Assembly: GCA_944387035.1 (NCBI GenBank)
Contig: CALXDJ010000012.1
Location: 1-64,000 of the forward strand
DNA length: 64,000 bases
Direction: 5' to 3'
Source: an uncultured Oscillospiraceae bacterium
GTDB lineage: Bacteria; Bacillota; Clostridia; Oscillospirales; Oscillospiraceae
The notes below the pieces were generated by a model. That model ran no database searches. It saw only the letters and a program-made list of their open reading frames with translations, and was not told the origin of the DNA. Both the position numbers and the translations under genes were made by a program. Of the stretch, positions 1 through 9,154 are shown piece by piece (within the stretch, counting starts at the first letter, position 1; the number at the start of each line of letters is the position of its first letter).

Positions 1-23
1 TCCGCTTCGGCGGTGCGCGGTAA
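1..23 (+). CDS. 3' end of a micro-ORF (first visible copy of a tandem array)
   Basis: The window opens inside a reading frame that ends VRFGGAR-stop (TAA at 21-23). The same C-terminal motif closes the two complete micro-ORFs at 40-114 and 134-211, so this is the tail of another copy, and the array continues upstream of the window. Only seven codons are visible. Function is unknown. Confidence 0.55.
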
Positions 24-39
24 GAGAGGAGTCTTGACG

Positions 40-114
40 ATGAAGACCAATACCGTGAAGGAAACCGTGTTTGAATCCGTGATCCGCAACTATGTCCGCT
101 TCGGCGGTGTGTGA
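40..114 (+). CDS. Tandem micro-ORF, 24 aa, copy 2
   Basis: ATG at 40 is preceded by an AGAGGAG Shine-Dalgarno (25-31). The product starts MKTNTVKETVFESV and ends IRNYVRFGGV. Compared with the next copy, the last 14 codons before the stop differ at six positions and all six changes are silent, which is what selection on a protein would leave. No signal peptide, cysteine or membrane segment is present. I do not recognise the family. It could be a peptide signal, a RiPP-like precursor, a small toxin or a regulatory leader; nothing in the window decides. Confidence 0.6.
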   Translation: MKTNTVKETVFESVIRNYVRFGGV

Positions 115-133
115 TAAGAAAGAAGTCTTAACG

Positions 134-211
134 ATGAAGACCAGAACTGTGCATGAAACCGCGTTTGAATCCGTGATCCGTAATTACGTCCGTTTCGGCG
201 GCGTACGGTAA
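134..211 (+). CDS. Tandem micro-ORF, 25 aa, copy 3 (last of array)
   Basis: ATG at 134 follows an AAGAAG-type ribosome site weaker than that of copy 2. The product starts MKTRTVHETAFESV and ends IRNYVRFGGVR. It differs from copy 2 at residues 4 (R for N), 7 (H for K) and 10 (A for V), and gains a terminal Arg because the TGA is replaced by CGG-TAA. The C-terminal block ESVIRNYVRFGGV is identical. A strong terminator at 264-302 closes the array. Confidence 0.6.
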   Translation: MKTRTVHETAFESVIRNYVRFGGVR

Positions 212-263
212 TAGATGCTTTCCCATCACATTCTCTCTTTTGTGTGATCCCGTGTCAGCGGGA

Positions 264-302
264 AAAGACCGGCGCAGGGCAATCGCCCTGCGCCGGTCTT
301 TT
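264..302 (+). terminator. Rho-independent terminator after the micro-ORF array
   Basis: Perfect 17-bp stem (264-280 with 285-301), loop AATC, GC-rich core and a T run on the plus strand. It lies 53 bp after the last micro-ORF and shows that the array is transcribed as a unit ending here. Confidence 0.9.
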
Positions 303-417
303 GTTAGGCGGAGGGCCAAAGAAGACTTGCCAAAGCCTTTTGCAGCAGAATTTTGAAAGAGGTTCTGCCTGAGAAGGACGCAGTTTTCAAAGGCGGAACG
401 GCCGCAATAAACACACA

Positions 418-445
418 TTGACAATATAAAAAAATATAGTAAAAT
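418..445 (+). promoter_or_regulatory. Sigma-A promoter of the HTH-mod-res unit
   Basis: TTGACA at 418-423, a 16-bp spacer and TAAAAT at 440-445, in a locally AT-rich stretch. It sits about 60 bp before the GTG of the winged-helix gene and separates the restriction-modification unit from the micro-ORF array. Confidence 0.7.
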
Positions 446-503
446 AAACTTGTAAATCAAGCGATTTTGATTGAATATTTTATAGTAAATAGGAGGTGCT
501 CCT

Positions 504-815
504 GTGACAAATGATGGGGTAAATGTGTTTGCGTCCAAGGAGTATCACTTCCTGTATTGGCTGAGCAGTCTGCCATGTGTGACCCTGGAGGGGCAGCCTG
601 TGATCCGGCTGTCGCAGATTGAGCTGGCCGATCAGTACGGCAGCAGTCCGGCCACGGTGTTTGCCATGCTGCACACCCTGCAGAAGGCCGGGTGCATCCA
701 GCCATACAGGCGTAAAAGCGGATATATTGTGACGGGGACCGGCCGGGCCGTAATCGGGCGAATGGAACAAATTCGGGCGTTGGTGGACCGGGCTCGCACG
801 GCACCCGCACCTTGA
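504..815 (+). CDS. Small winged helix-turn-helix DNA-binding protein
   Basis: 103 aa. GTG start, chosen because of the strong AGGAGGTG site at 491-498. Residues about 30-80 read as a winged helix: a segment LSQIELADQYGSSPATV, then a recognition-like helix AMLHTLQKAG and a wing (IQPYRRKSGYIVTGTG), the pattern of GntR/MarR-like folds. No effector domain is present. It lies 81 bp before mod and shares its direction and the only visible promoter, so it may control the restriction-modification genes; that role is inference. The exact family was not identified. Confidence 0.7.
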   Translation: MTNDGVNVFASKEYHFLYWLSSLPCVTLEGQPVIRLSQIELADQYGSSPATVFAMLHTLQKAGCIQPYRRKSGYIVTGTGRAVIGRMEQIRALVDRARTAPAP

Positions 816-896
816 CTGCTTGGCGGCTTTGGGTGAATGGGCGTGCAATGAGAAGGCGGGAAAATAGGCCTGCGGACAACAGATGAAGGAGAGCAT

Positions 897-2891
897 ATGG
901 TGGATTTTTACGAAAGAGTATTAAGCGTGCTACAATCGGATCCGCGTTTTTTTGCTGAGGATGGGACATTCCTGCGCAATGCGGTGTATGAGGCGACCAT
1001 GCAGATGGATGCCGACCTGCTGCGGCGGCTGCTGGGCGATGAGGAGCTGAGCCGGCGATTTTTTGCAGAAGTGGACGGCATCCGGATTTTTGACAAGATG
1101 AAGTTCGCGTGGGTCATCAATAACCGCCAATTCCTCCCGGACAGCTATACCCGATTTAAAAACAAAATCGGTTTGGGAGAGGAAAACGGAGAATTGCTCT
1201 CTGCGTCGGGCAATGTGGAATTGGTGTTTCCCTATAAGGACTGCGTCCTGGAGGGCGGGCAGACCAAGGAGGAGGTCCGGCGGCAGGAAATTTTCTACAA
1301 TGAGACCCTGGCACCCGACGAGGTGGACCGCCTGCTGGAGCCTAAGGTGCTGACCGGAGCCAAACGCTATACCGCGCAGGGGGTGCAGGAGATGGACACC
1401 TGGTCCGAGGAGGACAATCTGATCCTCAAGGGCAACAACCTCCTGGCGCTTTCCTCCCTGCTCAAGCGCTACGAGGGCAAGATCAAGTGCATCTACATTG
1501 ATCCGCCCTATTATTTTACGGCCAAAAAGGGCGAGGACACCTTTGCCTACAACTCCAATTTCAAGCTCTCTACATGGCTGGTGTTCATGAAAAACCGGCT
1601 GGAGATCGCCCGGCGGCTGCTGCGCAAAGACGGCGCGATTTTTGTGCAGATCAGCGATGACGGCGTGGCGGAACTCAAGTGTCTGATGAAGGACATCTTC
1701 TGCCGCAACGGCGAGAACAATTTCATCAACCAGATCACGGTCAAGACCAAGTCCCCGTCGGGATTTGCCAGTGTGAATCCGGGTGTTTTTGAAACGGCGG
1801 AGTACATTCTGGCCTTTGCAAAAAACAAGCGGCTGTGGAAGTATCATCCGCAGTACGTCAAAAGTGAATATGACAGCAATTACAAGTGGCTGGTGACCAA
1901 TCCGGATGCCAATCCCTCCGATTGGAACATTGTGGACCTGTTTGCATATGTGGCGCAGCAGCAGGGCTACGCGAGCCGGAAAGAGGCGGTCAAGGCCCTG
2001 GGTGAGGCGGCCTTTTTGAATCTGGTGGAGCGCTGCGCCCTGGACCACGCCGAATCGGTCTTCCGTACGACCGCCATTGACAACAGTGCCGGACAGGAGA
2101 TTGTCCAGGCGCGGGAACAGTCCCGCGAGGAGCGGGACCGGATTTTCACGGTGGAACGGGACGGCCATTACCGCGTGTTCATTCTCAATGGGGCGGAGAT
2201 GGCCTTCTATTCCCGCAAGGTCCGGGAAATTGACGGGGAACGGGTTCCGTCCACACAGCTGACCAATATCTGGACGGACACGCCGTATGAGGGCATTGCA
2301 AAGGAAGGCGGCGTCCAGCTCAAGGGTGGAAAAAAGCCGGAGAAGCTGGTGCGCCGGATTCTGGAGATGGCTACAGCCCCGGGAGATCTCGTGCTGGACT
2401 TCTATATGGGAAGCGGAACCACCTGCGCGGTGGCCCACAAACTGGGGCGCCGGTATATCGGTGTGGAGCAGCTGGACGGGCAGCTGGAAAAGGCACTGAC
2501 CCGCCTTCCGGCGGTCATTGCCGGAGAGCAGACCGGAATTTCCAAAGCCCTGGGCTGGAAGGGCGGCGGTTCCTTTGTCTGCTGTGAGCTGGCCAAACTC
2601 AACCAGGCGGCGGTAGAGGCTATTGAAGCGGCCCGGGACAAAGCCGCGCTGGCGGAGATTCGCCGGCAGATCCTGGATTCTGGCTATGTCAGTTATCAGG
2701 TGGACCCGGCCATGGTGAATCAGGAAGCGGCGTGCTATGAGGATCTTTCACTTGCGCAGCAAAAGCAGTTCTTGATGGAGATTCTGGATAAGAACCTGCT
2801 GTATGTGAATGCCTGTGATCTGGACGATGCGGAATTTGCTGTTTCCGACGCGGACAAGCGCTTTACCAGAAGCTTTTACGGGGAGGGATAA
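897..2891 (+). CDS. mod: Type III restriction-modification DNA methyltransferase (Mod)
   Basis: 664 aa, the usual size for type III Mod. It would methylate adenine at N6 in an asymmetric target and provide sequence recognition for the Mod-Res complex. The catalytic motif DPPY is at residues 202-205 and the AdoMet-binding motif FYMGSGTT at 502-509. This order, catalytic before AdoMet motif, is the beta-class arrangement of type III Mod. The region between (about 270-480) is the likely target-recognition domain. ATG at 897 has an AAGGAG site 5 bp upstream. The stop is 2 bp before the res start, so the two are translated together. No truncation and no simple-sequence tract that would suggest phase variation are seen. 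Confidence 0.93.
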   Translation: MVDFYERVLSVLQSDPRFFAEDGTFLRNAVYEATMQMDADLLRRLLGDEELSRRFFAEVDGIRIFDKMKFAWVINNRQFLPDSYTRFKNKIGLGEENGELLSASGNVELVFPYKDCVLEGGQTKEEVRRQEIFYNETLAPDEVDRLLEPKVLTGAKRYTAQGVQEMDTWSEEDNLILKGNNLLALSSLLKRYEGKIKCIYIDPPYYFTAKKGEDTFAYNSNFKLSTWLVFMKNRLEIARRLLRKDGAIFVQISDDGVAELKCLMKDIFCRNGENNFINQITVKTKSPSGFASVNPGVFETAEYILAFAKNKRLWKYHPQYVKSEYDSNYKWLVTNPDANPSDWNIVDLFAYVAQQQGYASRKEAVKALGEAAFLNLVERCALDHAESVFRTTAIDNSAGQEIVQAREQSREERDRIFTVERDGHYRVFILNGAEMAFYSRKVREIDGERVPSTQLTNIWTDTPYEGIAKEGGVQLKGGKKPEKLVRRILEMATAPGDLVLDFYMGSGTTCAVAHKLGRRYIGVEQLDGQLEKALTRLPAVIAGEQTGISKALGWKGGGSFVCCELAKLNQAAVEAIEAARDKAALAEIRRQILDSGYVSYQVDPAMVNQEAACYEDLSLAQQKQFLMEILDKNLLYVNACDLDDAEFAVSDADKRFTRSFYGEG

Positions 2892-2893
2892 CC

Positions 2894-5497
2894 GTGGCGT
2901 TTTTGTACGAGAAAATCGACGCCCTGCGGGAATATGGCAGCTGCGCACCGGTGCCGGACTATATTCCGCAGAATCTCAATCCCAACTTTGAGCTGCGCCC
3001 CTATCAAAGGAAGGCTTTTGAGAACTTCATCACCCACTTTGAAAGCCGGAACTGTCCCAAGCCCACGCAGGTGCTTTTCCATATGGCAACCGGCAGCGGC
3101 AAGACGCTGATGATGGCGGGACTGATGCTGTATCTCTATCAAAAGGGCTACCGGAACTTTTTGTTCTTCGTCAATCTCTCCAACATTGTGGAAAAGACCC
3201 GGGAGAATTTCACCAATCCGGCTTCGTCCAAATACCTGTTTGCGCAGGATGTGGTGCTGGAGGGCTGCCGGGTCCCCATCCGGCAGGTGGAGAATTTCCA
3301 GGATGCCAGTCCGGATGCCATCAACCTCTGCTTTACCACCACCCAGGGACTTCATGCGGATCTGTGGACGGCCAAGGAAAATGCCATGTCCTTTGAGGAT
3401 TTCAAGGCCCATAAAACCGTCCTGATTTCCGATGAGGCCCATCATCTCAATGTGGATACCAAGAAAAAGCGCTCGGCGGAGGAAGAATCCAGCTACCATT
3501 CCTGGGAGCAGACCGTAAAGGCCATCTTCCGCCAGCATGCGGAAAATGTGCTGCTGGAGTTTACGGCCACCTGTGATCTGGCCAATCCGGCCATTCGGGC
3601 GGCCTATGAGGACAAGATGATTACGGACTATCCCTTGGCAAAGTTCTATGCCGACCGCTATTCCAAGGACATCATCACCCTCCGGTCGGATTTGAGTGTG
3701 ATGGAGCGGGCGCTGCAGGCACTGGTGCTGAGCCAGTACCGGCTGAAGGTGTTTCAGGATTACCGCCTTTCCATCAAGCCGGTGGTGCTGTTCAAGGCGG
3801 CGAAGATCGCCGAGAGCAAGGCGTTTTTTGAGACGTTTTTGGAGATGGTCCGGACTTTGACCGGTGCACGGCTTCAAGCTCTGGCGGACGCGGCCAACAG
3901 TGCGGTTATGCGCCGGGCCTTTGGGTACTTTGCGGACAACGGCATCTCTATGGAGACGTTGGCCTCGGAGCTGCGGGATGACTTTGCCGCCGAGCATTGC
4001 ATCTCCGTCAATGACGACCAGGACGCCACGCAAAAGCAGATCCTGCTCAACTCCCTGGAAGACGTGGGGAATCCCTACCGCGCGGTGTTTGAGGTGAAAA
4101 AGCTGGACGAGGGCTGGGATGTGCTGAACTTGTTTGACATTGTGCGCCTGTATGAGACCCGGCAGTCCAGCGGCAGCCGGATTTCCCCGGCCACCATTGC
4201 CGAAGCCCAGCTGATCGGCCGGGGAGCGCGCTACTGTCCGTTCCAGGTGGAGGCGGAGCAGCCGCGGTTTCAGCGCAAATACGATGAAGATGTGTCCAAT
4301 CCCCTGCGGATTTGTGAGGAGCTGTATTACCACTGCCAGAATGACCACCGCTACGTAACGGAGCTCAAGACCGCGCTGCGGGAGATTGGACTGGATACGG
4401 ATCAGATGGTCCAACGGGAATACACCCTGAAGCCGGCATTCCGTACCGATCCGCTGTATACGCAGGGCGTGCTGTTTGTCAATGACCGGGAGGTGCAGGA
4501 CCGCAGAGCGGTCCGGGAGCTGCCCGACGCACTCCGCAATACGGTGTACCGCTATGAGGCCCCGGCAGGGACTTCCGGCATGGATGAGATCATGCGGGAT
4601 ACGCCGGGGATGACGGACACCCGGAGTGAGACCAAAACCACGCAGTGGACCATTGGAGAAATTGCGGCCATCCAGTATGCGCTGGTGCATAAAACCCTGA
4701 TGAAGTATCCCGTTTACCGGTTCCAAACGCTCAAGCGCTGCTTTCCCAATGTGGCCTCCACCCGGGAGTTCATTACCAGCGCGGAGTATCTGGGCGGGAT
4801 CCGCCTGGAGATTGTGAGCCGGGAAGCGCGGCCATCCATGACGACGCTGTATCGGGCGGTGTTTTCCGCTCTGGGGCGGATTGCCGACTCCATTTCCGGG
4901 ATTGAGGAGACCTATCGGGGGACGCGGGCCTTTCACCCATGCAGGCTCCAGGATGTGTTCGGGGATAAGGTGGTCCACTATACCCGGCCTCATGACGGCG
5001 GGGTGGGCGTGCCGCAAAGCGACGTTTCCGTGAATGAGCGTGATCGGCTGGATCTGGCTGGTCAGGATTGGTTTGCCTATGCGGACAATTACGGCACATC
5101 GGAGGAAAAGGCCTTTGTCGCACACTTTTATACATACATCGACCGGTTTCGGCAGGTCTACCAGAAGGTGGTTCTCATTCGAAATGAGCGGATGTTCCAT
5201 CTGTATTCCTTCGAAGAGGGAAAGCGGTTTGAGCCGGATTACGTGCTGATTTTGCAGAGGGAGACGGACGGCGGCTTGGAGCAGATTCAGGTGTTGATTG
5301 AGCCCAAGGGGAACCATCTGCTGGCGGAGGATGCATGGAAAGAAGCGTTCCTGCTCTCCCTGGAGCAGAATTCCGTTGCTGTCGGAGGAGAAGAGGACGG
5401 CTGCGTTCGCCACCGCATTGTGGGACTGCACTTTTTCAATGAGGATACCCGGAAGAGAGAATTTGATCAGGATTTGGAGAACCTGCTGAAGCTGTAA
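2894..5497 (+). CDS. res: Type III restriction enzyme, Res helicase-endonuclease subunit
   Basis: 867 aa. Starts with GTG 2 bp after the mod stop, with GGGAGGG upstream. N-terminal superfamily 2 helicase: Walker A MATGSGKT at 64-71 and DEAH at 180-183, with helicase C-terminal motifs around residues 400-440 (DEGWDVLN and QLIGRGARY). The C-terminal nuclease has a PD-(D/E)xK signature: PD at 781-782 and ExK at 803-805. The enzyme uses ATP to translocate or slide along DNA and cleaves when two unmethylated sites are met. It is somewhat shorter than the EcoP1/EcoP15 enzymes but all key motifs are intact, so the system looks functional. Confidence 0.93.
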   Translation: MAFLYEKIDALREYGSCAPVPDYIPQNLNPNFELRPYQRKAFENFITHFESRNCPKPTQVLFHMATGSGKTLMMAGLMLYLYQKGYRNFLFFVNLSNIVEKTRENFTNPASSKYLFAQDVVLEGCRVPIRQVENFQDASPDAINLCFTTTQGLHADLWTAKENAMSFEDFKAHKTVLISDEAHHLNVDTKKKRSAEEESSYHSWEQTVKAIFRQHAENVLLEFTATCDLANPAIRAAYEDKMITDYPLAKFYADRYSKDIITLRSDLSVMERALQALVLSQYRLKVFQDYRLSIKPVVLFKAAKIAESKAFFETFLEMVRTLTGARLQALADAANSAVMRRAFGYFADNGISMETLASELRDDFAAEHCISVNDDQDATQKQILLNSLEDVGNPYRAVFEVKKLDEGWDVLNLFDIVRLYETRQSSGSRISPATIAEAQLIGRGARYCPFQVEAEQPRFQRKYDEDVSNPLRICEELYYHCQNDHRYVTELKTALREIGLDTDQMVQREYTLKPAFRTDPLYTQGVLFVNDREVQDRRAVRELPDALRNTVYRYEAPAGTSGMDEIMRDTPGMTDTRSETKTTQWTIGEIAAIQYALVHKTLMKYPVYRFQTLKRCFPNVASTREFITSAEYLGGIRLEIVSREARPSMTTLYRAVFSALGRIADSISGIEETYRGTRAFHPCRLQDVFGDKVVHYTRPHDGGVGVPQSDVSVNERDRLDLAGQDWFAYADNYGTSEEKAFVAHFYTYIDRFRQVYQKVVLIRNERMFHLYSFEEGKRFEPDYVLILQRETDGGLEQIQVLIEPKGNHLLAEDAWKEAFLLSLEQNSVAVGGEEDGCVRHRIVGLHFFNEDTRKREFDQDLENLLKL

Positions 5498-5511
5498 GCT
5501 GACGCAGAGTG

Positions 5512-5556
5512 ACAACATCCCCGCCGCTCCTATGGGAGCGGCGGGGATGTTGTTGT
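5512..5556. terminator. Shared terminator between res and groEL
   Basis: Perfect 19-bp stem (5512-5530 with 5535-5553), loop TATG. It lies between converging genes, 14 bp after the res stop and 22 bp beyond the groEL stop, and can serve both directions. The plus side has a short T-rich tail. Confidence 0.85.
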
Positions 5557-5577
5557 TTTCCTTATGCTGCGTACGGC

Positions 5578-7392
<1,815 letters not shown>

Positions 7393-7677
7393 TTACTCCA
7401 CGATGGCCAGGATATCGCCCTGACGGACCACCACATACTCGGTGTCTTCCAGGGTGACCTTGGTGCCGGCATACTGGCTGGTGATGACCTTGTCGCCGGG
7501 CTTCACCGTCATAACAACGTCCTTGCCGTCCACGTTGCCGCCAGGGCCCACGCAGATGACTTCAGCCACAGAGGGCTTTTCCTTGGCGGAACCGGTGAGG
7601 ATAATGCCGCCCTTGACGGTCTCCTCGGTCTCGACCATTTTCAAGATGACACGATCTGCAAGCGGAGTGAGTTTCAT
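7393..7677 (-). CDS. groES: Co-chaperonin GroES (HSP10)
   Basis: 94 aa, standard length. Caps the GroEL ring. The family start MKLTPLADRVILKMVE and the mobile-loop region ETVKGGIILTGSAKEKP (about 19-35) are clear. ATG at 7677 with an AGGAGGAAT site. First gene of the heat-shock operon, controlled by the CIRCE operator at 7726-7752. Confidence 0.98.
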   Translation of the reverse strand: MKLTPLADRVILKMVETEETVKGGIILTGSAKEKPSVAEVICVGPGGNVDGKDVVMTVKPGDKVITSQYAGTKVTLEDTEYVVVRQGDILAIVE

Positions 7678-7725
7678 GGGGATTCCTCCTTATAGATATA
7701 AAAAATTTTGAAAACAAATTCAGCG

Positions 7726-7752
7726 TTAGCACTCAACTCTCTCGAGTGCTAA
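7726..7752 (-). promoter_or_regulatory. CIRCE operator (HrcA binding site)
   Basis: Exact consensus TTAGCACTC, nine-base spacer, GAGTGCTAA. Placed between the promoter and the groES ribosome site, as in other HrcA-controlled chaperone operons. It implies an HrcA repressor elsewhere in the genome. Confidence 0.98.
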
Positions 7753-7759
7753 CGCTGCT

Positions 7760-7788
7760 ATCATAGTACACTCCCCTGGATTTGTAAA
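7760..7788 (-). promoter_or_regulatory. Sigma-A promoter of groES-groEL
   Basis: On the minus strand: TTTACA (7783-7788), 17-bp spacer, TATGAT (7760-7765). Transcription would start at about the first bases of CIRCE, the standard arrangement. Confidence 0.85.
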
Positions 7789-7832
7789 GGGGGTATTTGG
7801 AGAAAAGTTATGAAGAATTTGTAAATGTTCCC

Positions 7833-8768
7833 TCAGATGCTGCCGCGGGCGGTGGCGTTGGGACTGCATCCCTTGGGACCGAAGAAGTTCACCTTGCGGG
7901 CGGAGAGGACCAGCCGGGCCTCCTGCCAGTGAAAACATTCCCCGTCCAGGCAGGTGGTAAAGGGCGCTGGTGCGGAAATGACGGTCTCCCGGGCCTGGAC
8001 GACCTGGACCAGATCGGCAGGAAGCTCCTGCCAGCGGCCGGCGGAATAGGCCGGAAAGAAGCGGGCAAAGACGCGGCGGGGCACAGCCCGAATCAAAATC
8101 GTGTGGAGGATGCCGTCATCCATCCGGGCTTCCGGCACCGGGGTGGAGCCGCCGCCGTAGTGGCGGCCGTTGCAAACGGAGACCAGAGCGAACTTCCCGG
8201 TCTGGGGGACGCCGTCCAGAGTGACGGTCCACGCATGTCCCAGAGGGCGCAGCAGGCCGTTGACTGCCACGGAGCACAGGTAACTGGCCCGGCCGTGGAG
8301 CAGCGGGATCCGGCGGAATTGATCGATTCCGTCGGCGATTTGGGCATCGATGCCGGAACAGGCAATGGTCAGGCACAGCCGGCCATTGCAGTCGATAAGG
8401 TCCAGGGGGAAGGACGGCCCGTCCCACAGAGATTCAACGTCGGAAAAGCGGGCGGCATCGGGACCGAAATTTTTGAGAAAATCGTTGCCGGTGCCGGAGG
8501 GAATTACCGTCATGGCGGCGTTGGGATACCCGGCGATGCCGTTGGCCACTTCGCTGACGGTTCCGTCTCCGCCGCAGGCATAGAGGCGGACCGGGTCGCC
8601 GCTTTGTGCGGTTTCCCGGGCCAGAGATTCGGCCCCGCCCGGGCGGCTGGTGAGCAGGCAGGTGCAACAGAGCCCGTGACGTGTGCGCAGGTGCTCCGCC
8701 ATGGCGTAGATCCGGGCGGCGTGATTCTGCTTGCCTGCGTGTGGGTTGATCAGAAACACGTGCTGCAC
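7833..8768 (-). CDS. Diacylglycerol kinase-family lipid kinase (YegS/BmrU/DgkB type)
   Basis: 311 aa. Phosphorylates a lipid alcohol (diacylglycerol or a related lipid) at the inner membrane face using ATP. Visible signatures are the N-terminal INPHAGK, the nucleotide-binding GGDGTVSEV near residue 67 and PSGTGNDFLKN near 92-102. Start taken as GTG at 8768, with GAGGGGGTGG upstream. Last gene of a three-gene minus operon, 18 bp after the EF-Tu domain-2 gene. The precise lipid substrate cannot be read from the sequence. Confidence 0.88.
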   Translation of the reverse strand: MQHVFLINPHAGKQNHAARIYAMAEHLRTRHGLCCTCLLTSRPGGAESLARETAQSGDPVRLYACGGDGTVSEVANGIAGYPNAAMTVIPSGTGNDFLKNFGPDAARFSDVESLWDGPSFPLDLIDCNGRLCLTIACSGIDAQIADGIDQFRRIPLLHGRASYLCSVAVNGLLRPLGHAWTVTLDGVPQTGKFALVSVCNGRHYGGGSTPVPEARMDDGILHTILIRAVPRRVFARFFPAYSAGRWQELPADLVQVVQARETVISAPAPFTTCLDGECFHWQEARLVLSARKVNFFGPKGCSPNATARGSI

Positions 8769-8786
8769 GTTTGTCCACCCCCTCGA

Positions 8787-9137
8787 TCAGCCTTTGAGCA
8801 GCAGGTCCCCCTTTTCCACATCTGTGGATTTGACGTCCCGCAGAAGGACCCCTACATATTCTCCCGCTTCAGCCTGTTCCATGATTTTGTGGAATGCTTC
8901 CAGACCGCCTACTTGTGTGGCAAGACGGCCGCTCTTTCCCATAATGAGAATCCGATCATTTACCCGGAGGGTTCCGGCTTTGATTGTGCCCGTCACCACG
9001 GTCCCGCGGCCGGAGATGGAGAATACTTCATCCACGTACATTTGAAAATGCGGAGTGTTATCCGGCTGGGCAATGTGGTTTTCCGTTTGCTGGTCCCATG
9101 GGTCTTCCGGCTTTTTTCGCTTCCAAAAGTCAAACAT
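8787..9137 (-). CDS. Stand-alone EF-Tu domain 2-like protein
   Basis: 116 aa. After about 30 polar residues the chain matches domain 2 of elongation factor Tu: YVDEVFSISGRGTVVTGTI near 34-52, then an AGEYVGVLLRDV segment and a closing EKGDLLL. There is no GTPase domain (no GxxxxGKS/T, no NKxD) and no domain 3, and the upstream DNA codes for a different protein, so it is not a broken EF-Tu. It lies 17 bp after the RNA methyltransferase and 18 bp before the lipid kinase. A role in binding RNA or in translation is only inferred from the fold. ATG at 9137 has a weak ribosome site. Confidence 0.8.
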   Translation of the reverse strand: MFDFWKRKKPEDPWDQQTENHIAQPDNTPHFQMYVDEVFSISGRGTVVTGTIKAGTLRVNDRILIMGKSGRLATQVGGLEAFHKIMEQAEAGEYVGVLLRDVKSTDVEKGDLLLKG

Positions 9138-9154
9138 TGTTCCGTAGTCTCCGT

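Larger units (their letters stand above)
1..211 (+). repeat. Tandem repeat, unit about 94 bp, each carrying a micro-ORF
   Basis: ATG-to-ATG distance is 94 bp (40 to 134). Each unit contains a ribosome-binding site, the linker GTCTT(G/A)ACG, the ATG and a 24-25 codon frame. At least three units exist, the first cut by the window edge. The frame and the C-terminal codons are better conserved than the spacer. Confidence 0.75.

Noticed and set aside
1..211. Direct repeats considered as a CRISPR array
   Set aside because: Repeat units are about 94 bp and coding, vary at codon third positions, and there is no spacer-repeat alternation and no cas gene.
2876..5518. Long open frame antisense to res (about 880 codons)
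   Set aside because: Complement of a well-supported gene with all helicase and nuclease motifs in the plus frame; low-complexity His/Leu/Pro composition.
7726..7752. CIRCE inverted repeat considered as a terminator
   Set aside because: It matches the HrcA operator exactly and lies between promoter and groES, with no T run.
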